Assembly (NCBI GenBank): GCA_000708525.1
Contig: JMRP01000002.1
Coordinates: 121,225-185,224, forward strand
Reading direction: 5' to 3'
Length of the DNA stretch: 64,000 nucleotides
From: Cyanobium sp. CACIAM 14
Lineage (GTDB): Bacteria > Cyanobacteriota > Cyanobacteriia > PCC-6307 > Cyanobiaceae
Part shown: positions 21,436 through 30,687 of the stretch, piece by piece
Numbering within the stretch: the stretch's first letter is position 1
Layout of the letters: each line of letters opens with the position of its first letter
The notes under the pieces: model-generated
Databases searched by the model: none
The model's input: the letters and a program-made list of their open reading frames with translations, nothing else
What the model was told of the DNA's origin: nothing
Program-made: the position numbers and the translations under genes

Positions 21436-22236
21436 CTGGCCGTCGCTGCTGCCACTCCCCGCACCGTTCTGCTGTTCGACATCGACGGTGTGATCCGGGA
21501 TGTGGGCGGCAGCTACCGCCGCGCCATCGTCGAAACCGTGCGGCACTACAGCGGCTGGGCGCCGGAGCCCGCCGCGATCGACGCCCTCAAGAGCGAGGGC
21601 TGCTGGAACAACGACTGGCAGGCCTCCCTGGAGCTGCTGCGCCGCCACGGCGCCTCCCCGATGCCGCCGTTCGAGGACCTGGTGGAGGTGTTCAGCGGCT
21701 TCTACTTCGGCGGTGATCCGGCGGGAGATCCCCGTCTCTGGAGGGGCTTCATCGGCAGCGAGCCCCTGCTGGTCGACAGGCCGTTCTTCACCGACCTCAG
21801 CGCGGCGGGTATCGCCTGGGGCTTCTTGAGCGGTGCCGAGCCCCCCTCGGCCCGCTTCGTGCTGGAGCAACGGCTGGGGCTGGCGAGCCCCCCCCTGATC
21901 GCCATGGGAGAAGCCCCCGACAAGCCCGATCCCACCGGTCTGCTCGCCCTGGCCGCCAGCCTGGCGGGGGTGCCGCTGGGGCCGGCGGCGCCACCGGTGG
22001 CCTATCTGGGCGACACCGTGGCCGACGTGGAGACGGTGCAGCGGGCCCGCGGCCGGGTGGCCGGGCAGCGGTTCCAGGCACTGGCGGTGGCCCCACCCCA
22101 CCTGCAGGGGGCGGACCGGCTGGCCGAGCGGCTTCCCTACGAGGAGTGCCTGCGGCGGGCCGGGGCGGACCGGATCCTCTCCTCCACCCGTCAGGTGCTG
22201 GAACTGTTCAGCGCTCCATCGCCACCGGAGTCTTGA
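21436..22236 (+). CDS. HAD-superfamily subfamily IA hydrolase (TIGR01548-like)
   Basis: The HAD motif I, VLLFDIDGVIRDVGGSYRRA, lies at the very start, with YLGDTVADVETVQRARGR as motif IV. These proteins are phosphatases; in this subfamily the substrate is not established. The frame is open from 21409 but holds no ATG, GTG or TTG before motif I. A GTG at 21490 would remove the nucleophile, so translation probably begins at CTG 21436 or another non-standard codon; a start-region sequence error is the alternative. The 3' end overlaps the convergent pepP by 29 bases. Confidence 0.75.
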   Translation: MAVAAATPRTVLLFDIDGVIRDVGGSYRRAIVETVRHYSGWAPEPAAIDALKSEGCWNNDWQASLELLRRHGASPMPPFEDLVEVFSGFYFGGDPAGDPRLWRGFIGSEPLLVDRPFFTDLSAAGIAWGFLSGAEPPSARFVLEQRLGLASPPLIAMGEAPDKPDPTGLLALAASLAGVPLGPAAPPVAYLGDTVADVETVQRARGRVAGQRFQALAVAPPHLQGADRLAERLPYEECLRRAGADRILSSTRQVLELFSAPSPPES

Positions 22237-23539
22237 GGGCGGCGGCGGTGAGCACCTCGTGGCCATGGGCGGTCACCGCCACGTCGTCCTCGATGCGGAT
22301 CCCGATGCCCTTCCAGCGCTCCGCGATGGCGGGCTGGCCCTCGGGCACCGGCAGTCGGTCGCTCACGTAGAGCCCCGGCTCCACGGTGAGCACCATGCCC
22401 GGCGCCAGCTCCACCGGATGCTCGCCCAGCCGGTAAGCCCCCACGTCATGGACATCGAGGCCCAGCCAGTGGCCGGTGCGGTGCATGTAGAGGTGCCGGT
22501 AGGCCCCCTGCTCGATCAGGCCGTCCACCTCCCCCGCCAGCAGACCCAGCTCCACCAGCCCTTCGACCAGCACCCGCACGGCGGTGTCATGCACCCCTTC
22601 GGCGGTCTGTCCTGGGGCCACCGCCGCCACGGCGGCCTCCTGGGCGGCCAGCACCAGCTCGTAGAGAGCCCGCTGTTCACCACTGAAGCGACCGTTGATG
22701 GGGAAGGTGCGGGTGATGTCGCCGTTGTAGTAGTCGCTCAGGCTGCAGCCGGCATCGATCAGCAGCAGGTCACCGTCGCGGAGCACATCGGCGTTGCTGG
22801 TGTAGTGCAACACGCAGGCGTTGTCGCCGCCGGCCACGATCGAGCCGTAGGCCGGCCCCCGGGCCCCCTGCTCGAGGAAGTGCTGCTCGATCACCGCCTG
22901 CACCTGCCGCTCGCTCAGGCCCGGCCGCACCACACGGCGGGCCAGTTCGTGGGCCTCGGCGGAGATGCGCGCCGCCTCCCGCAGCCGCTCCAGCTCCTCG
23001 GGTTCCTTGCGCAACCGCAGCTCGTGCAGCAGCGGGCAGGGCGCCACCAGCCCAAGGGCCGCCTTGCCGCTGCGGGGGGCCCGGTCAAGCTGGCGGCCCC
23101 AGGCCTCCAGCACCAGGGGTTCCACCGCCGGGTGACGGCCCACCCGGAAGGCGATGCCTTCGGCCCCCTCGAGATACTCCGGCAGCCGTTCGGCCAATTC
23201 GCCGCGGGGGTGGGCCATGGCGGCGCCGAAGCTCTCCACCGCCCCTTCGCATCCCCAGCGGAAGCCGTTCCACACCTCCGCCTTCGGATCCTTCGGCTCC
23301 ACGAACAGCACGAAGGGGGTGTCGGGGCGGTGCGGCAGAAACAGGGCCACCGCCCCCGGCTCGTCGAAGCCCGTGAGGTACCAGAAATCGCTGTTCTGAC
23401 GGAAGGGGTGCTCCACGTCGGCGTGGTGGCTCACAAGGACCGCCCCCGGAATCACCGCCGCCGCCCCACCCAGCTGCTGCAGGAACCGCTGACGACGGCG
23501 GGCCAGAACGGCGGCGTCGATCGGAGGGGACGGCGGCAT
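22208..23539 (-). CDS. pepP: Xaa-Pro aminopeptidase (aminopeptidase P)
   Basis: A 443-residue M24B metallopeptidase removing N-terminal residues before proline. The dinuclear metal ligands are visible: LLIDAGCSLSDYYNGDITRT (two aspartates), HRTGHWLGLDVHD (histidine), MVLTVEPGLY and GIGIRIEDDV (two glutamates). The N-terminal creatinase-like domain includes FRQNSDFWYLTGFDEPGAVA. The frame is open upstream to 23737, but ATG 23539 fits the family start. It is divergent from the CNNM gene 104 bases away. Confidence 0.95.
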   Translation of the reverse strand: MPPSPPIDAAVLARRRQRFLQQLGGAAAVIPGAVLVSHHADVEHPFRQNSDFWYLTGFDEPGAVALFLPHRPDTPFVLFVEPKDPKAEVWNGFRWGCEGAVESFGAAMAHPRGELAERLPEYLEGAEGIAFRVGRHPAVEPLVLEAWGRQLDRAPRSGKAALGLVAPCPLLHELRLRKEPEELERLREAARISAEAHELARRVVRPGLSERQVQAVIEQHFLEQGARGPAYGSIVAGGDNACVLHYTSNADVLRDGDLLLIDAGCSLSDYYNGDITRTFPINGRFSGEQRALYELVLAAQEAAVAAVAPGQTAEGVHDTAVRVLVEGLVELGLLAGEVDGLIEQGAYRHLYMHRTGHWLGLDVHDVGAYRLGEHPVELAPGMVLTVEPGLYVSDRLPVPEGQPAIAERWKGIGIRIEDDVAVTAHGHEVLTAAALKTPVAMER

Positions 23540-23642
23540 CGCAGCACGGGACGGTACAGCGAGAAGATGGCACAGCCGATTAAATACAGGGGATCTCCCC
23601 GTACCCCAGCGTGCCGCCTCCCCCGGCCCCGGCCCCCCGCGG

Positions 23643-24656
23643 ATGAACGATCTCCTGTTCCTGCTGCTGGCGGTGGTGGTGATGCTGCTGGGCTCCTTCC
23701 TCTGCTCCGGGGTGGAGGCGGCCCTGCTCACCGTCAATCCGGTGAAGGTTCATGAACTGGCGAGTCGGCCGCGGCCGCTGCAGGGGGCCCGGCGACTGGA
23801 AGCCCTGCGTCAGCGGCTCGGCCGCACCCTGGCGGTGCTGGTGATTGCCAACAACGTCTTCAACATCTTCGGCAGCCTGATGGTGGGCGGTTTCGCCAGC
23901 GCCGTGTTCGCCCGCCATGGGATCAGCGGTCCGGCCCTGCCGCTCTTTTCGGTGGCCCTCACCGTGCTGGTGATCCTGCTGGGGGAGATCCTGCCGAAGG
24001 CGATCGGCAGCAAGCTGGCCCTGCCGGTGGCCCTGGCCAGCGCCCCCAGCCTCGGTCTGTTCACCCGGGTGATGATGCCGCTGGTGCTGATGCTGGAGCG
24101 GCTCCTGCCCGCCATCACCGCCGAGAGCGAGATCAGCACCGACGAGAACGAGATCCGTCTGCTGGCCCGTCTCGGCTCCCAGAAGGGCCAGATCGAGGCC
24201 GATGAGGCCGCGATGATCGCCAAGGTCTTCCAGCTCAACGACCTCACGGCCAGGGATCTGATGCTGCCGCGGGTGTCGGCCCCCACCCTGGCGGGCCACC
24301 TCAGCCTCGACGCGCAGCGGGGCACGGTGCTCCGCCACCCCACCGCCTGGTGGGTGGTGCTGGGGGAGGAGGTGGACGAGGTGCTGGGGGTGGCCAGCCG
24401 CGAGCAGCTGCTCGCCGCCCTGGTGGAACAGCGCGGTGCCAGTGCGGCGGCCGATCTCTGCGAGCCGGTGGAGTTCGTGCCGGAGATGATCCGGGCCGAC
24501 CGGCTGCTCACCAGCTTTCGCCGCAACGGCTCCGGGGTGCGGGTGGTGGTGGATGAATTCGGTGCCTTCGTGGGGGTGATCGGTCCGGAGGCGGTGCTGG
24601 CGGTGCTGGCCGGCTGGTGGCGCCGGCCCGTCTCCGCCGTGGAGGTGTCCTCGTGA
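23643..24656 (+). CDS. CNNM-domain (DUF21) and CBS-domain membrane protein
   Basis: The 337-residue protein has an N-terminal DUF21/CNNM transmembrane region (LLFLLLAVVVMLLGSFLCSG, later VLVIANNVFNIFGSL and LVILLGEILPKAIGSKLALP) and a cytosolic part with a CBS pair around residues 190-310 (DLTARDLMLPRVSAPTL, VVVDEFGAFVGVIGPEAVL). Relatives (CorC/CorB, CNNM) act in magnesium or other cation export. It lacks the C-terminal CorC/HlyC domain. The stop overlaps the GTG of the GTPase gene (GTGA), indicating an operon. Confidence 0.88.
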   Translation: MNDLLFLLLAVVVMLLGSFLCSGVEAALLTVNPVKVHELASRPRPLQGARRLEALRQRLGRTLAVLVIANNVFNIFGSLMVGGFASAVFARHGISGPALPLFSVALTVLVILLGEILPKAIGSKLALPVALASAPSLGLFTRVMMPLVLMLERLLPAITAESEISTDENEIRLLARLGSQKGQIEADEAAMIAKVFQLNDLTARDLMLPRVSAPTLAGHLSLDAQRGTVLRHPTAWWVVLGEEVDEVLGVASREQLLAALVEQRGASAAADLCEPVEFVPEMIRADRLLTSFRRNGSGVRVVVDEFGAFVGVIGPEAVLAVLAGWWRRPVSAVEVSS

Positions 24657-25986
24657 CGGCGACGGCCCCGGCCCCGGCGCCGATGCCGCCCGCGGCGGAG
24701 CGCTGCCGGCAGCTGCTGGAGCGCTGGCGCTCGGAGCTGGTGCTCAGCGGCAGGGAACGGGCGGTCCTCGCCCCGGAACTGGCCAGTCTCGATCGCCAGC
24801 TGGAGCGGCTGCGACGGCGGCGCCCCCGGGTGGCGGTCTTCGGCCGGGTGGGGGTGGGCAAGTCGAGCCTGCTCAACGCCCTGCTGGGCGAGGACCACTT
24901 CGCCACCGACGTGGCCCACGGCTGCACACGCCGCCAGCAGCAGCGGGCCTGGGACCAGCCGCTGCGGAGCCTCGACGGGGTCGATCTGGTGGATACTCCC
25001 GGCATCGACGAGATCGCCGCCGCCGCCCGTGCCCGCCTGGCGGCGCGGGTGGCGGTGGGGGCCGATCTGGTGCTGCTGGTGATCGACAGCGACCTCACCG
25101 AGATGGATGCGGAAGCCCTCGACGGGCTGCTGGCCAGTGGCAAGCCCCTGCTGCTGGTGCTCAACCGCAGTGACTGCTGGCCCCAGGAGGAGCTCCCCGA
25201 TCTGCTCGCCAGCATTCGCCGGCGCCTGCCGGCGGGGGCCCGAGGGCTGCGTCCCCTGGCGGTGGCGGCCGCCCCTCGGAGGGCTCTGCTGCGCGCCGAC
25301 GGTCGGGTGCGCAGCGAAGCGGCCCCCCCCGGGTCGAGCCCCTGCGCCGGGAACTCACCGATCTGCTGGAGCGCCACGGGGACCTGCTGCTCGCGCTCAA
25401 TGCCCTGCGGGCGGCCGACCGCTTCAGCCAGTCCCTGCACCGCTGCCGGCTGCGCCATGGCCGCCGCCAGGCCCAGACCCTGATCGGCCGCTTCGCGGTC
25501 CTGAAGGCCACCGGGGTGGCGGCCAACCCCCTGCTGCTGCTCGATCTGGCCGGTGGTCTGGCCTGCGACAGCGCCCTGGTGGTGCAGCTGTGCCAGCTCT
25601 ACGGCCTGCCGATGACCCGCAGCGGTGCCCGGGCGCTGCTGACCCGCCTCGGCGGCCACAACGCCCTGCTGGGCGGAGCCCAGCTGGGCCTGCAGCTGCT
25701 GCTCGGCGCTCTGCGCCAGCTGCTCCTGCTGGCGGCCCCCCTGAGCGGCGGGCTGAGCCTGGCGCCGGCGGCGCCGGTGGCCCTGGTCCAGGCGGCCCTG
25801 GCGGTGCACACCACCCGGCGCACGGGCCGCCTGGCGGCCGCAGAGCTGCTGCGCAGCACCACCGCGGCGGGCCAGCCGGGGGCCCTGCTGCGGCGGCTCG
25901 TCCGCCAGGATCCGGAAACCCGACGCTGGTTGAGCGCATGGCAGCAGGGGGCGGAGCGGCCGGCCGCTGGGGGCCTCTGGCCGTGA
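24653..25986 (+). CDS. Era/YcjX-like GTPase with C-terminal DUF697 membrane domain (frameshift in C8 tract)
   Basis: The N-terminal frame (from GTG 24653) has an intact GTPase domain: G1 FGRVGVGKSSLLNALLG, G3 VDLVDTPGID, G4 LLVLNRSDCWP. At the C8 run 25323-25330 the reading breaks: the same frame gives low-quality sequence ending at 25483. The next frame continues seamlessly as RVEPLRRELTDLLERHGDLL and a hydrophobic DUF697 region (AANPLLLLDLAGGLACDSAL) to 25986. A run of nine C would restore one 444-residue protein. It overlaps the CNNM gene. Either the sequence has a homopolymer error or the tract is slippery. Confidence 0.8.
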
Positions 25987-26014
25987 TCCCCCTGCCCCCG
26001 GCCGTGATCCGCCC

Positions 26015-26584
26015 GTGACCCGCCTCGCCCTGTTCGGCACCAGCGCCGACCCGCCCACCCGCGGCCACCGGGCCCTGCTGGAGGGGTTGCTGCGTCTGTT
26101 CCCCCAGGTGGTGACCTGGGCCAGCGACAACCCCCTCAAGCGTCACGGCGCCCCTCTGGAGATGCGTGCCGCCCTGCTGGCGGCCCTGGTGGGGGCCATC
26201 GACGATCCTCGGCTCACCCTGGAGCAGGAGCTGAGCAGTCCCTGGGCGGTGGAGACCCTGGAGCGGGCCCGGGCCCGCTGGCCCAAGCGGGAGCTGGTGT
26301 TCGTCATCGGCAGTGATCTGGCCGGCCAGATCCACCGCTGGAAGCGGGCCGACGAAGTGCTGCGGGGCTGCCGCCTCGGCATCGCCAGCCGCCAGGGATG
26401 GCCCTTGCGGCAGGACGACCTGAACCGGCTGGCCAGCCTCGGGGCCACGGTGGAGGTGCTTCCCCTGGCCATCCCGCCCAGCGCCAGCTCCCGGATCCGG
26501 GAGCGGCCCGATCCCGCCCAGGTGCCCCCGGAGCTCTGGCCCGTGCTGCTGGAGCACAATCTCTACGGCCTGTCCGCGCCCTGA
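26015..26584 (+). CDS. nadD: Nicotinate-nucleotide adenylyltransferase
   Basis: A 189-residue nucleotidyltransferase converting nicotinate mononucleotide to deamido-NAD. The adenylyl-transfer motif is LFGTSADPPTRGHRALL (variant of GTFDPPHxGH with threonine for histidine), followed by LVFVIGSDLAGQIHRW and the C-terminal ASSRIRERPDP. GTG 26015 is the start. The stop overlaps the nadE ATG by one base (TGATG), so the last two NAD steps are coupled in one operon. The change at the first histidine position of the HxGH motif deserves checking, although the second histidine (RGH) is present. Confidence 0.9.
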   Translation: MTRLALFGTSADPPTRGHRALLEGLLRLFPQVVTWASDNPLKRHGAPLEMRAALLAALVGAIDDPRLTLEQELSSPWAVETLERARARWPKRELVFVIGSDLAGQIHRWKRADEVLRGCRLGIASRQGWPLRQDDLNRLASLGATVEVLPLAIPPSASSRIRERPDPAQVPPELWPVLLEHNLYGLSAP

Positions 26585-28286
26585 TGCGTCTCGCCCTGGC
26601 CCAGCTCAACCCCCTGGTGGGCGACCTGGAGGGCAACGGCCGGCGGATCCTGGCCGCCGCGGATCGGGCCCGGGCCGCCGGAGCCGTCCTGGTGCTCACC
26701 CCCGAGCTCTCCCTGTGGGGCTATCCCCCCCGCGACCTGCTGCTGCGGCCGGCCCTGATCCGCCACCAGCAGCAGGTGCTCGAGGATCTGGCGGCGGCCT
26801 GCCCGGCTGATCTGGCGGTGCTCGTGGGGATGGCCGAACCGGCCGGGGGCGGGGGCCATCCGGGGCTGTACAACGCCCTGGCCCTGGTGGAGCGGGGCGG
26901 CTGGCGGGTCGTCTGCCGCAAACGCCTGCTGCCCAGTTACGACGTCTTCGACGAACGCCGCTACTTCCTGCCCGGCGACGCCCCGGCCCTGCTGGAACTG
27001 CCGCTGGGCGGACGCACCTGGCGGCTGGGGCTGACCATCTGCGAGGACCTGTGGGTGGCGGAGGACCTGCTCGGCGGGCGGCCGCCGGGAGCGGCGGACC
27101 CGATCGGCGATCTGGCGGACCGGCGCCTCGACCTGCTGCTCAACCTCTCGGCCTCCCCCTTCGGCCGCCAGAAAGGGGAGGTGCGGCAGCGGCTGGCGGC
27201 CCGGGCGGCGGAGCGGGTGGGGGCACCGGTGGTGTACCTCAACCAGGTGGGCGGCAATGACGAGCTGGTCTTCGACGGTGCCAGCTTCGTGCTCGATCGC
27301 TCCGGCCGCCCGCTGCTGCGGCTGGCCTGCGCCGCCGAGGATCTGGCCCTCTGGGAGCCGGAGCCGGGGGAGGAGGCCGCGGCCCCCGCCACGCCGGCTC
27401 CGCCCGCGCCGGACCCCTGGGAGCAGCTGCTGCGGGTGCTGGTGCTGGGGGTGCGCGACTACACCGGCAAATGCGGTTTCCAGAGGGCCCTGCTGGGTCT
27501 CAGCGGCGGCATCGATTCGGCCCTGGTGGCCGTGATCGCCACTGCGGCCCTGGGACCGGAGCGGGTGCATGCCCTGCGCATGCCCTCGCCCTTCAGTTCG
27601 GCCGGCTCCCTCGACGACGCCGCCGCCCTGGCCGGCCGCCTCGGACTGCAGATGAGCACCCTGCCGATCGCGCCGCTGATGGAGGCCTTCGCCGCCGCGC
27701 TGACCCCCGCCCTCGGGGGGCACCGGTGGGCGTCACCGAGGAGAACCTGCAGTCGCGGATCCGGGGCACATTGCTGATGGCGGTGGCCAACCAGCGGGGG
27801 GGGCTGCTGCTCTCCACCGGCAACAAGTCGGAGCTGGCAGTGGGCTACTGCACCCTCTATGGGGACATGAACGGGGGTCTGGCAGTGATCGGCGATCTCT
27901 ACAAGACGACCGTCTTCGGACTCTGTGACTGGCTCGACACGGAGGCCTCCGCCCTCTGCCGCGCCTCCTTGGGTCTGCCGGCGGCCGGTGAGCTGATCGG
28001 CGCGGCGATCCGCACCAAGCCCCCCAGCGCCGAACTGCGTCCCGACCAGCGCGACAGCGATTCCCTGCCCGACTACGCCGTGCTCGACCCCCTCCTGAAG
28101 GCCTGCATCGAGGAGCTGCGAGCGCCGGAGGAGCTGGTGGCGGACGGGGCCGATCCCGAACTGGTGGCCCGGGTGGCCCGGCTGCTGCGGGGGGCCGAGT
28201 TCAAGCGTCGGCAGGCGGCGCCGGTGCTCAAGGTGAGCGGCCGGGCCTTCGGCAGCGGCTGGCGCATGCCCATCGCCTCGGCCTAG
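26584..28286 (+). CDS. nadE: Glutamine-dependent NAD synthetase (frameshift in G6 tract)
   Basis: The N-terminal glutaminase domain has the nitrilase triad in LTPELSLWGYPPRD, CRKRLLPSYDVF and LGLTICEDLW. The synthetase domain has the P-loop LLGLSGGIDSALVAVIA. After PALGG the frame goes wrong at the G6 run 27715-27720; the frame one base away continues PVGVTEENLQSRIRGTLLMA, LLSTGNKSELAVGYCTLYGD and AEFKRRQAAPVLKVSGRAFG to 28286. One more G gives a normal-length enzyme of about 567 residues. Because NAD synthesis is essential, a sequencing or assembly indel is the likeliest cause. It follows nadD directly. Confidence 0.88.
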
Positions 28287-28329
28287 GGTTTGGCCACGAC
28301 CGCCCCCGGGTGGCAACACTCTCCGGCCC

Positions 28330-29478
28330 ATGCCAGCTCCCGGCCCGGCGCCCCTGGCCTCTCCGATGGCCAGCATCGGCGTGCCCACCGAGATCAAGCG
28401 CGACGAGCAACGGGTGGCGCTGACCCCGGACGGGGTGCACGAGCTGGTATCGCAGGGCATGGAGGTGCGCATCCAGGAGGGGGCCGGCCTTGGGGCGGGC
28501 TTCTCCGACGACGACTACCGTGCCGCCGGCGCCCGCATCACCAGTTGCGAGGACGCCTGGGCCGCCCATCTGGTGGTGAAGGTGAAGGAGCCCCAGCCGC
28601 AGGAGTTCGGCTTCCTGCGCAGCGATCTGGTGCTGTTCACCTACCTGCATCTGGCGGCCTATCCCGAGGTGGGCAAGGCGCTGCTGGAGGCGGGCACCAC
28701 GGCGGTGGCCTACGAGACCGTGCAGCTCGAGGACGGCAGCCTGCCGCTGCTGGCGCCGATGAGCGAGGTGGCTGGCCGGCTGGCGGCCCAGGTGGGGGCC
28801 CGCCTGCTGGAGAAACCCCAGGGCGGCCGTGGCGTGCTGATGGGGGGCTGCACCGGCGTGCGGCCCGCCCGGGTGGTGGTGCTGGGGGCCGGCACCGTGG
28901 GCTGGAATGCGGCCCGGATCGCCGCGGCCATGGATGCCGAGGTGTTCCTGCTGGATCGCTCGCCGCAGCGGCTGCGGGGGCTGGAGACCGACCGGCGCGG
29001 CCGCATGACCAGCCTGGTGAGCAGCCGCAGCCTGATCGAGCGGCTGGTGCCGGTCGCCGATCTGCTCATCGGTGCCGTCCTCCTGCCCGGGGGCCGGGCC
29101 CCCACCCTGGTGGGGGAGGACCTGGTGCAGCGGATGCGGCCGGGGTCGGTGATCGTGGACGTGGCCATCGACCAGGGGGGCTGCATCGCCACCAGCCGCG
29201 AAACCACCCACACCGATCCGGTGGTCACCATTCACGGGGTGCAGCACTACGCGGTGGGGAACATGCCCGGCGCCGTGCCGTTCACCTCCACCGAGGCCCT
29301 GGTGAGCGTCACCCTGCCCTACATCCTGGTGATGGCGGGCCGGGGCCTGCTGGAGGCCGTGACCGACCGGCCCGAGCTGCTCTCGGGTCTCAACACCGTG
29401 GGCGGCTCGGTGTGCCACCCGGGGGTGGCCAGGGCCCTGGGAGTGGCGACGCGCCACCCGATGGCCTGTCTGCGCTGA
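28330..29478 (+). CDS. ald: Alanine dehydrogenase
   Basis: A 382-residue NAD-dependent enzyme interconverting L-alanine and pyruvate plus ammonia. The family start IGVPTEIKRDEQRVALTPDG, KVKEPQPQEFGFLRSDLVLF, the nucleotide-binding VVVLGAGTVGWNAARIA and IVDVAIDQGGC are all present. ATG 28330 gives twelve extra residues before MASIGVPTEIK; ATG 28366 is an equally good start by homology. It lies 43 bases after nadE on the same strand, so cotranscription is possible. Confidence 0.94.
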   Translation: MPAPGPAPLASPMASIGVPTEIKRDEQRVALTPDGVHELVSQGMEVRIQEGAGLGAGFSDDDYRAAGARITSCEDAWAAHLVVKVKEPQPQEFGFLRSDLVLFTYLHLAAYPEVGKALLEAGTTAVAYETVQLEDGSLPLLAPMSEVAGRLAAQVGARLLEKPQGGRGVLMGGCTGVRPARVVVLGAGTVGWNAARIAAAMDAEVFLLDRSPQRLRGLETDRRGRMTSLVSSRSLIERLVPVADLLIGAVLLPGGRAPTLVGEDLVQRMRPGSVIVDVAIDQGGCIATSRETTHTDPVVTIHGVQHYAVGNMPGAVPFTSTEALVSVTLPYILVMAGRGLLEAVTDRPELLSGLNTVGGSVCHPGVARALGVATRHPMACLR

Positions 29479-29521
29479 GCGCCTGCACCCGGAGGTCCGG
29501 CACCGGACTGCTGCGCTGGCC

Positions 29522-30262
29522 TCAGGCGCTGGCGCGGAAGATGATCGAGGCAGGCTGACCGCTCATCACGTCGAGGGGCTCCCGCACATCCTGAAGGCGC
29601 AGGCCATGGCGATGGAACAGCCGCACCCAGGATTCAAGGGTGCGGAAGTACCACGGCGCCTGATCCCTGAAGCTGGCCGGCAGGTGCATTCCCGAGCTCT
29701 CCCGCCAGCCATCCGCATAGGGCTGGTCGGCGCAGGCGAGCAGGGGGTGCAGGGTCTGCACCAGCAGGTTGCCGCCGGCGCTGAGCAGCCGCGGCAGGGC
29801 CGCGAACAGCCGTTCCACCGAGTGATCTCCCAGCAGGGAGAAGTTGGCCACCACCACATCGAATCGCTCGCTCAGGCCGCCGGCGGCGATCTCCTGGTGG
29901 CTGAGGGTCAGGAACCGGGCGCCGGGCGGTGCCCCGTCGGCGGCGATGCTGGTGAAGTGGTCCACGGCATCGGTGCCGAGCACCGCGATCCCCTGCCGGG
30001 CGCAGTGGTGGGACAGCCAGCCTTCGCCACAGCCGAGATCCAGCAGCGATCGGGGGTTGCAACGGGCGATCGCCTCGAGGATCGCCGGGTTGGTGACCCT
30101 CACCCGGCTGAGGATGCGGCCCTGGCGGATGGCCCTGGTCCACGAGAGGGCGTTGCCGATCCAGGAGGCCAGGATCGCCGCTTCCGGTTCGTGAAGCGAG
30201 GCGTGCAGCCCGGCCCGGCCTTGAGCCCCCGGGCCGTCGTCGCAGTGGTCAGGCAAGAGCAT
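29522..30262 (-). CDS. Class I SAM-dependent methyltransferase
   Basis: A 246-residue protein with the SAM-binding motif SLLDLGCGEGWLSHHCARQG, an acidic residue in AVLGTDAVDHF, and FDVVVANFSLLGD as motif IV. The substrate cannot be told; the length and PRLLSAGGNLLVQTLHPLL segment resemble ubiquinone/menaquinone- and 3-demethyl-type methyltransferases. The N-terminal 30 residues are poorly family-like, so the start could be later. It is convergent with ald and stands alone. Confidence 0.8.
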   Translation of the reverse strand: MLLPDHCDDGPGAQGRAGLHASLHEPEAAILASWIGNALSWTRAIRQGRILSRVRVTNPAILEAIARCNPRSLLDLGCGEGWLSHHCARQGIAVLGTDAVDHFTSIAADGAPPGARFLTLSHQEIAAGGLSERFDVVVANFSLLGDHSVERLFAALPRLLSAGGNLLVQTLHPLLACADQPYADGWRESSGMHLPASFRDQAPWYFRTLESWVRLFHRHGLRLQDVREPLDVMSGQPASIIFRASA

Positions 30263-30687
30263 GGTGACGCTCTGAGGGCGGCGCAGGAGAAAGGTCGAGG
30301 CTCCGGAAAGGTGTCGAGGAGGGAACGCATCCCAACGGCCCGCCCGGAGGTCACTACCAGAATGCTAAGGGCGCTGCCAGGCCAGGTCATCCGTCACCAG
30401 CAGCCCCACGAGGCAGGCCAGCAGACCCAGCGGACCGCCTCCCCATCAAGCCCAGACAACCCGACCACAGACGGGAGGCTTGACATCCGAGCTCGGCCAT
30501 CCGGACCTGAAGGGGGTGTGCCCCCGGCCAGCAGGACCGGGGGGCCTGATGGACGCCCATCCACCCCGCCGCCTGCGGCAGCTCCACAAAGAACTTAAAA
30601 AAGGCTTATATCACCCTGGTTGATCTTCCTGCTGCTCATCGATTTTTCAGCCTGGCTTGGGGAATTCCATCTGCCTCAGGGGTCGGC
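30263..30687. other. Long leader region upstream of the giant surface protein
   Basis: About 425 bases without a convincing gene. It contains one copy of a 39-base repeat also found in the membrane-protein gene at 35859. Near its right end is the only AT-rich stretch (30592-30612) with TTATAT at 30606-30611, a possible -10 for the downstream gene. Minus-strand frames here do not resemble known proteins, apart from a 22-codon remnant reading LGLLACLVGLLV. Confidence 0.4.
30393..30431. repeat. Direct repeat copy A (39 bases, 38 identical to 35859-35897)
   Basis: The first 32 bases are identical to copy B, then one mismatch and six more matches. Copy B lies inside the coding region of a membrane protein (LGLLACLVGLLVT on the minus strand). 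Copy A keeps the same minus-strand translation but is followed by a stop after about ten codons. The two copies are in the same orientation and flank the 5-kb surface-protein gene. Confidence 0.75.
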
